A DNA stretch of 64,000 nt from Bacteroidales bacterium (GTDB lineage: Bacteria; Bacteroidota; Bacteroidia; Bacteroidales; P3), in contig JAFSPS010000002.1 of assembly GCA_017451385.1 (NCBI GenBank), forward strand, positions 1 through 64,000, given 5' to 3'. The position numbers were made by a program, and so were the translations under genes. Shown here one piece after another: positions 9,217 through 17,000 of the stretch (its first letter is position 1; the number at the start of each line of letters is the position of its first letter). Below the pieces are notes generated by a model. That model was not told where the DNA came from. It made no database searches and saw only the letters and a list, made by a program, of their open reading frames with translations.

Positions 9217-9257
9217 GCCCACCCCGCCTACAATGCCTACCCCACCCACCTCGCCTA
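9217..9257 (-). repeat. TAGGC tandem array at the 3' end of the four-helix protein gene
   Basis: On the minus strand the sequence after the glutamate-rich end of the preceding gene reads TAGGCGAGG, TGGGTGGGG, TAGGCATTG, TAGGCGGGG. The gene's stop TAG (9255-9257) is the first unit, and two more TAG codons follow in frame, 18 and 27 nt on. The 24 bp at 9217-9240 occur identically at 11787-11810, where they lie in the opposite orientation relative to the gene and carry start codons. Confidence 0.8.
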
Positions 9258-9716
9258 CTCCACCTCCTCATAATCAGTAAAACCCTCTTCTCCGTCTCCC
9301 TGACGATGCTTGTACCCGGTCTTGTTGAGCCACCTGTTCGGCAACTCCAGCAGATAATTCAACAACGTTATCACCAAGCTGAAAAGCAGTGCATAACCGA
9401 ACGAATCAACCTGGAATGGACCCACTATCGCCGCCGCCATCTCTATTATCAACGCGTTGATGATAAAAACAAACATCCCCATCGTCAGTACCGTAAACGG
9501 CAACGTTATGAATATCAGTATAGGACGAATAAAATTGTCAAGTACCGAGATGACCAATGCCGTAATGATGGCTACCACAACACTGTTACCCTCAATGCGT
9601 ACTCCCGGCAAGATACGTATGGCAATGATTATCGCCAATGTAAGGATTATAGTCCTGGCAATGAAACCCATTGGTCCCGACTGCCGTACTTGATGGTTTG
9701 ATACAGTGATTTTCAT
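9255..9716 (-). CDS. Four-helix membrane protein of the phage-holin/YvlD-like family
   Basis: The 153-residue protein has about four hydrophobic helices (roughly 18-37, 46-64, 66-92 and 100-124) and the family hallmark NFIRPILIFITLPFTVLTMG between helices 2 and 3. It ends in a charged, acidic tail. This family is widespread in bacteria and its function is not established; the phage-holin name reflects homology only. The start at 9716 forms an ATGA overlap with the stop of the upstream Sua5-like gene, suggesting translational coupling. A Met at residue 16 is an alternative start. The stop codon is part of the TAGGC array. Confidence 0.85.
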   Translation of the reverse strand: MKITVSNHQVRQSGPMGFIARTIILTLAIIIAIRILPGVRIEGNSVVVAIITALVISVLDNFIRPILIFITLPFTVLTMGMFVFIINALIIEMAAAIVGPFQVDSFGYALLFSLVITLLNYLLELPNRWLNKTGYKHRQGDGEEGFTDYEEVE

Positions 9717-10333
9717 ATCTCTATCTCTCCTTTCCCTTCCCTCACGACCTCCATCCTGTCTCCGCTACAGTCCACTACCGTCGATGGAACATCTTCGCCA
9801 ATGCCTCCGTCTACTACCATCTCAACATGCTTTCCGAAAAGCTCATGAATCAACTCCGGGTCTGTCACATACTCTGACTCCCGCTCCTTGTCGAGCGTTC
9901 GTACCGAAGTGCTGATTAACGGCTTGCCTACAGCTTCTATAATTGCTTTGCATATCGGGTTGGCCGGCACTCGTATACCTATGGTCTTGTTGGAGTTGAG
10001 ATAGTTGCGAGGCACCTCGTTCGAGGCATCCATGATGAACGTGTATGGCCCCGGAAGACACCTCTTCAGCAATGCAAAAGTGTCGCGGTCCATGGGGCGT
10101 ACATACTCCGAAGCCTGTGCCAACGACATGCAGAGCATTGAGTATTTGGCCTGTTTCAGCGAGAAACCCTTCAGCCTGGCTATTGTCTCCACCGACTTCT
10201 TGAACTCCATACTACAGACAAAGGCATACAGCGTATCCGTTGGAATTATCACTATGCCTCCTTCGTTTATCACATCTGCCACCTTGTTGACATCTTGATA
10301 ATTAGGATTGTTTTCATATATCTTTAGAAGCAT
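9713..10333 (-). CDS. Sua5/YciO/YrdC-family protein, probable threonylcarbamoyl-AMP synthase
   Basis: Members make threonylcarbamoyl-AMP for the t6A37 modification of ANN-decoding tRNAs; YciO-type paralogues are less well understood. The 206-residue protein shows GGIVIIPTDTLYAFVC (about 25-40), the LK-rich region near 55-65, LPGPYTFIM (about 92-100), KTIGIRVP and the STS motif. The sequence between them looks closer to YciO than to TsaC. It is the first gene of the minus-strand run that ends with msrC, and a good promoter lies 23 bp or more upstream. Confidence 0.88.
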   Translation of the reverse strand: MLLKIYENNPNYQDVNKVADVINEGGIVIIPTDTLYAFVCSMEFKKSVETIARLKGFSLKQAKYSMLCMSLAQASEYVRPMDRDTFALLKRCLPGPYTFIMDASNEVPRNYLNSNKTIGIRVPANPICKAIIEAVGKPLISTSVRTLDKERESEYVTDPELIHELFGKHVEMVVDGGIGEDVPSTVVDCSGDRMEVVREGKGEIEI

Positions 10334-10355
10334 CTGGTCCCGTTATTTAGGATTG

Positions 10356-10385
10356 CAAAAGTAGTAAAAAACTCTCAAACCACAA
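10356..10385 (-). promoter_or_regulatory. Promoter of the sua5-like gene cluster
   Basis: On the minus strand, TTG at 10385-10383 is followed after 19 nt by TACTTTTG at 10363-10356, matching the Bacteroidota primary-sigma consensus TTTG-N19-21-TAnnTTTG. Confidence 0.6.
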
Positions 10386-10473
10386 CAAATCAAAACAAGA
10401 ATCACACAATAATTCTTCCTTTCCCTCGTTTTACACAACAGTCAACCATTAACAATCAACCCGACCATCTCTC

Positions 10474-11766
10474 ATGCACAAAACCACACTGATAACAGGA
10501 TTATTCCTTGGTCTCGTCGTCTGCGTCTCCGCACAGCAGAACGTACGCTTCGCCGACTTCTTCTGCGATTCAACCCTCCGCGTCGACTACCTCCGCACAG
10601 GATGCAAAAAACACGACACCTGCACCCTCTGCAAGTTCGTCTTCCAAAACGACACATGGGCAGGGTCGCAAACTCAACTCCTCGACCCTATCGACAACGG
10701 CGAATACCGCATCCTCGTCAAAGACGCCGCCTCCGGACGCGATCTCTATTCCCGCTGCTACAACACACTCTTCGAAGAGTACCGCTCCACAATCCCGAGC
10801 CGCGAACGCGACAGCATCGCCTCCTTCGAGGAAACCATGCTCATGCCATTCCCAAAACACAAAGTCGTCATCTGCCTCCAAAAACGCGACAAGGCTAATA
10901 TCTTCTTCACCTCTGCCCAATTCTCTTTCGACCCGACAACATTCCGCAGTCCTCGCCTGCTGCCCGACAAAAAACCCATCAGACTGCTCGACAACGGCGA
11001 CCCCCACAGCAAAATCGACATCGTCATCGTCGCTGAAGGCTACGGCAGGAAGGATGCCCGCAAGATGAAAGTGGACTTCCAGAAATTCGCACAGTTCACA
11101 CTCGAACAGGAACCCTTCAAGAGCCGCGCCGGCGACTTCAACATCTGGGGCGTGGGTGTGCTCATGAACGAGAGCGGAGTCACCGACCCCAACCAGAACC
11201 GCCATGTCGAGAGTGCCGTAGGCTCCTCCTACAACACCTTCAACATGGACCGCTACCTCATGACCACCAACATCTTCCGCCTGCACGACATGCTGCGCGG
11301 CATCCCCTACGACCATATCATCATCATGGCCAACTGCGACACCTACGGCGGCGGTGCCATCTACAACTACTACGCCTTCAGCGCCGTACAGGAAATGTCA
11401 ATGTGGATTCTGCCGCATGAACTGGGACACTCCATCGGAGGCCTCGCCGACGAATACGTCGAGGACGACTCCAACTACAACCGCCGCTATGTGGGCATCG
11501 AACCTCTCGAACCCAACATCACCTCGTTGGTCAACTTCGAGTCCAAATGGAAAAACATCGTCCCTGACGGCACCCCTATACCTACAGAGCCCGTCAAAGG
11601 CCTCGGCAAACGCGACAACGGCCCCATCGGAGCTTACGAGGGTGCCGGCTACCTCGAAAAAGGCTGCTACCGCCCCTGCACTAAATGCATGATGCGCGAC
11701 TACGCCGCCTTCTGCCCTGTCTGCACTAAACGCCTCCACGAAGTTTTCGACCTCTACGTAAAATAG
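10474..11766 (+). CDS. Secreted M64-family (IgA-peptidase-like) metallopeptidase
   Basis: The 430-residue protein has a signal peptide (cleavage after SA at about 20), an N-terminal beta-rich domain typical of M64 proteins, and a C-terminal zinc protease domain with IVIVAEGYG near 190 and HELGHSIGGLADEYV, the HELGH being at 315-319. The pattern HExGHxxxxLxDEY is the family signature. M64 includes the Clostridium ramosum IgA peptidase, but most members have unknown substrates. There is no T9SS sorting domain; a cluster of four Cys at the C-terminus (CYRPCTKCMM, CPVC) may form disulfides. The upstream 140 bp contain heptamer-like CAACCAT/TAACAAT words. Confidence 0.9.
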   Translation: MHKTTLITGLFLGLVVCVSAQQNVRFADFFCDSTLRVDYLRTGCKKHDTCTLCKFVFQNDTWAGSQTQLLDPIDNGEYRILVKDAASGRDLYSRCYNTLFEEYRSTIPSRERDSIASFEETMLMPFPKHKVVICLQKRDKANIFFTSAQFSFDPTTFRSPRLLPDKKPIRLLDNGDPHSKIDIVIVAEGYGRKDARKMKVDFQKFAQFTLEQEPFKSRAGDFNIWGVGVLMNESGVTDPNQNRHVESAVGSSYNTFNMDRYLMTTNIFRLHDMLRGIPYDHIIIMANCDTYGGGAIYNYYAFSAVQEMSMWILPHELGHSIGGLADEYVEDDSNYNRRYVGIEPLEPNITSLVNFESKWKNIVPDGTPIPTEPVKGLGKRDNGPIGAYEGAGYLEKGCYRPCTKCMMRDYAAFCPVCTKRLHEVFDLYVK

Positions 11767-11776
11767 TTTAACAGCA

Positions 11777-11823
11777 GTAGGCGGATGCCCACCCCGCCTA
11801 CAATGCCTACAATGCCTACAATG
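11777..11823 (+). repeat. CCTACAATG nonamer array carrying start codons
   Basis: Three copies of CCTACAATG occupy 11797-11823, giving in-frame ATGs at 11803, 11812 and 11821. A fourth in-frame ATG (11785) sits in the 9-nt loop of a perfect 8-bp inverted repeat, GTAGGCGG at 11777-11784 and CCGCCTAC at 11794-11801. The array overlaps the start of the following lipoprotein gene, and 24 bp of it are identical to 9217-9240. Confidence 0.9.
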
Positions 11824-13293
11824 CCTACCCCCCGTTTCTTCCTCCTTATTCCCCTCCTCCTCCCCCTTCTCACCTCGTGCGTCAAGGAGGAGACTTTCCT
11901 CTCCGACAGCTCCGCACGCCTCGAGTTCTCGTCCGAAACGGTATCTTTCGACACCGTCTTCACCGCCATGCAGACGACTACCCGTTACGTGAAAGTTTAT
12001 AACCGCTACGACGAGCCTCTCCTCATCGATGCCGTGAGCCTGGACGGACAATACGCCAACCGCTTCCGACTCAACGTCGACGGCGACACCAGCCGCATAG
12101 CCCGCAACGTGGAAATCGGAGCGCACGACAGCATCTTCATATTCGTTCAAGCCAACATCAACCCCAACGACCAAACCAACCCGTTCCTGGTCGACGCCGA
12201 CATAGTATTCAGCTTCAACCGGAAACAGCAACGCCTCCCTATCGTCGCATACGGCCGCAACGCCATCTACCACGTCCCGACCTACACCCATCAGCTTTAC
12301 AGACTTTACCTCAACCAGCGAGGTCAGGTCGACACTCTCTGGATCCCTTTCTCCATCATCGACTGTGCCAACTGGAACCACTCCCTCCCTCATGTCATCC
12401 TCGGCTACGCCGTCGTCAACAGCAACGAGACACTCCACCTCACCGCTGGCGATGAACTCTATTTCGGAAACGACGCCTGCCTCTGGGTCTACGACAGCGC
12501 CTCCCTCAACGTGCAAGGCTCCTTGCAACAACCGGTTCTTTTCACTTCCATACGCCACGACAGCTACTACGACAGCCTCCCCGGCCAATGGAGCCACGTG
12601 TGGCTCTCGCAGGGCAGCAAGGAGAACCACATCGAATGGGCTCTTATCGAGAATGCCACCTACGGTCTCCTCGTCGACACCAACGTCTCCTCCAACCCCA
12701 CACTGACCATCAGCAACTCCGTCATACGCAACCACTCAGAGATAGGTCTCCTCGGCCAGGGAGCCTACATCACCGGCGACAACCTGCTGGTCTACAACTG
12801 CGGCACCGCCCTCCTCGACCTCCACTACGGCGGACGCTACATCTTCTCCAACTCCACCTTCGCCAACTATTGGCATTACAGCTCCCGCAAGACACCGGCA
12901 GTAGTCATCAACAACTACTATGCCTTCAACGAGTCTACCATCTTCCCCCGTCCCCTACAGGAGGCCTCCTTCCGTAACTGCATCATCTACGGCAACTACA
13001 GCGGCTCCGACAACAGCGGCGAAATCAAAATCGACCGTATCGACGACTGCCCCTTCAACCTCTCGTTCTCCCACTGCCTGCTACGCTCCTCCGTCATCGG
13101 CGGCACCGATGCCACCGTAATCCTCAACCGCGACCCCCTCTTCACCAGCCCTCAGGACAACAACTACATACCGCAAAGCAACTCCCCTGCAGTCGGCAAT
13201 GGCAACGCGGCTTATCTTCTCTCCACCACCGACCTCCTCGGCAACACCCGCAACAACCCTCCTACCATCGGCGCCCTCGAACCATCAAACTAG
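11785..13293 (+). CDS. Parallel beta-helix lipoprotein
   Basis: Up to 502 residues. The signal is lipoprotein-type, with hydrophobic FFLLIPLLLPLLTSC ending in a lipobox Cys (residue 32 of the longest form), so it is probably anchored to a membrane. Residues 50-180 are a beta-sandwich-like region; about 230-480 have repeated short strands with Asn, Ser and Gly turns (ISNSVIRNHSEIGLL, FRNCIIYGNYS, FSHCLLRSS) typical of right-handed parallel beta helices, ending in NSPAVGNGNA and IGALEPSN as in many Bacteroidota surface beta-helix proteins. The start could be any of four ATGs (11785, 11803, 11812, 11821) in the nonamer array; 11821 gives the most normal signal peptide. Confidence 0.85.
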   Translation: MPTPPTMPTMPTMPTPRFFLLIPLLLPLLTSCVKEETFLSDSSARLEFSSETVSFDTVFTAMQTTTRYVKVYNRYDEPLLIDAVSLDGQYANRFRLNVDGDTSRIARNVEIGAHDSIFIFVQANINPNDQTNPFLVDADIVFSFNRKQQRLPIVAYGRNAIYHVPTYTHQLYRLYLNQRGQVDTLWIPFSIIDCANWNHSLPHVILGYAVVNSNETLHLTAGDELYFGNDACLWVYDSASLNVQGSLQQPVLFTSIRHDSYYDSLPGQWSHVWLSQGSKENHIEWALIENATYGLLVDTNVSSNPTLTISNSVIRNHSEIGLLGQGAYITGDNLLVYNCGTALLDLHYGGRYIFSNSTFANYWHYSSRKTPAVVINNYYAFNESTIFPRPLQEASFRNCIIYGNYSGSDNSGEIKIDRIDDCPFNLSFSHCLLRSSVIGGTDATVILNRDPLFTSPQDNNYIPQSNSPAVGNGNAAYLLSTTDLLGNTRNNPPTIGALEPSN

Positions 13294-13332
13294 ACTGTCT
13301 AGATAGTCTAGACAGTCTAGACAGTCTAGAAT
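13288..13332 (+). repeat. Nonamer CTAG array after the beta-helix lipoprotein
   Basis: Five 9-bp units: AACTAGACT, GTCTAGATA, GTCTAGACA twice and GTCTAGAAT. The first contains the last Asn codon and the TAG stop of the lipoprotein gene, and each further unit gives another TAG in the same frame. Confidence 0.95.
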
Positions 13333-13334
13333 CT

Positions 13335-13355
13335 CTATAACCTATAACTCATAAC
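13335..13355 (+). repeat. CTATAAC heptamer triplet before ruvA
   Basis: Three 7-bp units, CTATAAC, CTATAAC and TCATAAC, end 5 bp before the ruvA start codon. They follow the CTAG array directly. Confidence 0.8.
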
Positions 13356-13360
13356 CCCTC

Positions 13361-13954
13361 ATGTTCAACTACATCTCCGGCCGCCTCGACGAGGCAACAC
13401 CCACCTACGCAGTCATCGACTGCGGCGGCGTGGGCTACATGCTCGAAATCACACTCAACACCTATTCCCAAATCAAAGACCTCCAGCAAGTCAAACTCCT
13501 CGTGCACGAAATCATACGCGAGGATGCCCATCTGCTCATCGGTTTCTTCAACGCCGCCGAACGCGACATGTTCCGCTTGCTCATCTCCGTCAACGGCATT
13601 GGCGCCGCAACGGCACGCGTCATGCTCTCCTCTATGACTGTCGATGAGCTGATGCGCGCCATCGCCGACAACGACGCCAAACGCGTGCAGAAAGTCAAAG
13701 GCATCGGCACCAAGACCGCACAACGCGTCATCCTTGAGCTGCGCGACAAGGTCAACCCCGCAACCCTGACGGGCTCAACGGGAAATGTTTCAACAATGAC
13801 CAACAATAATAACAGCGAAGAGGCGTTATCTGCTTTGGTCATGCTCGGCTTCCCGAAAGCCGCCGCCGAAAAAGTCATCAACAAGGTCGCCGACTCTAAC
13901 CCGACAGCCTCCGTCGAAGAACTCATCAAACTGGCCCTCGCCCACGGCATCTGA
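13361..13954 (+). CDS. ruvA: Holliday junction branch-migration protein RuvA
   Basis: RuvA binds Holliday junctions as a tetramer and loads the RuvB motor. The 197-residue protein has the N-terminal OB fold (MFNYISGRL to about 65), tandem helix-hairpin-helix motifs (LISVNGIGAATARVML at about 73-88 and VKGIGTKTAQRVILEL at about 109-124) and the small C-terminal domain III (about 150-197) after an Asn-rich flexible linker. ruvB is not adjacent. Its position immediately before sprA matches an arrangement known from other Bacteroidota such as Flavobacterium. Confidence 0.96.
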   Translation: MFNYISGRLDEATPTYAVIDCGGVGYMLEITLNTYSQIKDLQQVKLLVHEIIREDAHLLIGFFNAAERDMFRLLISVNGIGAATARVMLSSMTVDELMRAIADNDAKRVQKVKGIGTKTAQRVILELRDKVNPATLTGSTGNVSTMTNNNNSEEALSALVMLGFPKAAAEKVINKVADSNPTASVEELIKLALAHGI

Positions 13955-14047
13955 TTCCACTAACACACTAACGCACACCATATTAACGCATTAACCCATT
14001 CACATATTGCCCTTCGCCCCCTCTACGCCGCCTTCAGACTCCTGACG

Positions 14048-17000
14048 GTGGCTGTGGCTGTGCTGCTCGCCATCCCCTCTTTCGCTCAAGATGTACCCGA
14101 CAGCAATGCCTCCTCCATGCCTTTCCCCATCCCTCCTACCGGAAGCGGACAGCCTCAAAGCCCCATGTACCTGAACAACCCGTCGAACATGTCCACCACC
14201 GTGGAATACGACCCCGACAGCCATGGCTACGTGAAAATCACAAAAGTAGGCTCCGTAGTCATCAGCCGCCAATACATGTCGTTCCAGGAATACCAAGACT
14301 ACCGCATGGAGCAGCTCATGGACGACTTCTGGGGACAGAAACTCGACGAGAACAGCACCACAGGCAACGGCAACGAGGACGGCCTGCTAAGCAAAATACC
14401 TGGCTTCAACGAAATCAGCCGCAAACTGGAAAGCCTCAAGGATATCCCCGAAATCAAAATCACCCCATCTGGCAGCGCCGACCTCACCCTCCAAGTCGTC
14501 AACAACTACACCAACAACCCCTCCATCGACGAAAGCCGCCGCAGCGTCACCAACTTCGACTTCGACGAGAACATTCAGCTCACCCTCAACGCTAAAATCG
14601 GCGACCTCATCAACACCGACATCAACTGGAACACTCAGGCAACATTCGACTTCGAGAACCAGATAAAGCTGAAATACGAGGGCAAGGAAGACGACATCCT
14701 CCAACTCCTCGAGGCTGCCGACATCTCCTTCCCGCTCAACACCACCCTCATCAAAGGCAGCCAACGCCTCTTCGGCGTCCACACAAAACTCAAATTCGGC
14801 AACCTCACCATCGACGCCGTCGTCAGCCAGAAAGAGACCTCCACCGAGAACATGCAGGTGCAGGGCGGCGCCTCGGCTCAAGAATTCGAAATCCGCGCCG
14901 ACGAATACGAAGAAAACCGCCACTATTTCATAGCCCAATACTTCTACGACAACTACAACAAGGCTATGTCCACACTCCCTGTGGTCAACAGTAGCATCAA
15001 AATCATCCGTCTCGAAGTGTGGCGTACCAACATCGGCGCCGCCGTCACCAACAACCGCAACATCCTGGCTCTCACCGATCTCGGCGAACATTCAACCTCG
15101 TCGCCTGGCGTCTTCGCCGGCACCTCGGTACGACCCGATGCACAACGCAGCAACAACCTCCTGCAACTCATCAACACCTCGGCCGTACGCAACATCAACA
15201 GCGTCAGCTCCTACATGGAAGGCATCGGTCTCTCGGGCGGCACCGACTACGAAAAAGTGGAGAGCGCCCGTCTCCTCAACGCCAACGAATACACCTTCAA
15301 CGCTCAACTGGGATTCATAACCCTCTCACAACCCCTCGCCAACGACCAGATCCTCGCCGTCGCTTTCCAGTACCAAGTCATCGGCGACACCACGGTCTAC
15401 CAGGTTGGAGAACTCACAACCGACGGCGTCAACGACCCCAATACCCTCATCGTCAAACTCATCAAAGGTTCCGCCATCAACAGCCGCAGCCCACTCTGGA
15501 AACTCATGATGAAAAATGTCTACTTCCTCAAAAGCACACAGATCAGCCGCGACAACTTCCGCCTCAACGTCCTCTACGAAAACCCCGAAGGGGGCGTGGG
15601 CATCGGCTACTTCACCGAAGGCCCACTCGAAGCTACCCCCCTCGTCCAGGTCTTCGGCCTCGACCGCATGGACGCTTCACAAAGCTACTACTACCCCGAC
15701 GGCGTCTTCGACTGGTTCGACAGCGCAGCCTTCAAGGGCGGCACCATTCAGGCCTCCTCAGGACGCATCTTCTTCCCCTTCGTCGAACCATTCGGCAAAG
15801 ACCTCCGCGAGATGCTCGGCGACAATGCCCTCGCCAACCGCTACTGCTTCGACTCGCTCTACACCATGACCCAAACACTCGCCCAGCAGTACGCCGACCG
15901 CAACAAATTCTACCTCGAAGGCTACTACACCAGCTCTGTGAGCGGCGAGATTCAACTCGGCTACAGCGTCACCCAAGGCTCTGTGTCGGTCACCGCCGGC
16001 GGCATGCCTCTCATCGAGAACGTCGACTACACCGTCGACTACACCATGGGTACCGTACGTATCATCAACGAGAGCCTCCTCGCTTCCGGCACCCCCATCA
16101 GCGTCAGCTCCGAGAACAGCTCCTTCAGCATGATGACTAAACGCATGCTCGGCCTCCACCTCAACTACGAGTTCGACCCCGACATCAACCTCGGCGCCAC
16201 TTTCATGAACCTGCGCGAGAAACCTCTGACTCAGAAAAACAACTTCGGCGACGAACCTACCTCCAACTCTATTTGGGGCCTCGACTTCAACTACCGCCAC
16301 GATGTCCCCTTCATCACCAAACTCATCGACCACCTGCCCGGCATCCAAACCAAGGCTCCCTCTACACTCACCCTCCAGACCGAATTCGCCCACTTTATCC
16401 CCGGCATGGCCAACACCGGCAGCGACGACGGCAAGGTCTCCTATATCGACGACTTCGAAGGCGCCGAGAGCAACATCGACCTCAAAGGCAACTCTTTCTG
16501 GCACCTCTCCTCTACCCCACAGGACTACCGCAGCTCCCTGCCTCTCTTCCCCGAGACTAGCCCCGGCACCGGCCTCGCCTACGGCTTCAACCGCGCACGC
16601 CTCGCGTGGTACAGCGTCAGCAACACCTTCTACTCCAGCAACTGCCCGGAAAACATCAACGAGGACGACCGCTCTCACCCCTACGCCCGACAAATCGACC
16701 AAAAAGAGGTCTTCCCTAACAAAAGCATCGCCGCCGGCGAGAACAACCGCGTCTTCGAACTCAACCTCGCCTTCTATCCTTCCGAAAAAGGCCCCTACAA
16801 CTACGACGTGGCTCCCACTGCTTTCAGCTCCGGCATCGACCAGAACGGACTCCTCAACAACCCACGCAGCCGCTGGGGCGGCATCATGCGCGAACTCACC
16901 TACACCGACTTCGAAAGCCAGAACATCGAGACTATTGAATTCTGGCTCATGGACCCCTTCATCGACCCCGCAACCGGCGAAACCGACAACTCCAAAAACG

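Noticed and set aside
11398-12735. 445-codon minus-strand frame over the M64 peptidase and beta-helix genes
   Set aside because: It spans two clear plus-strand genes and is explained by their codon bias; no domain is recognisable.
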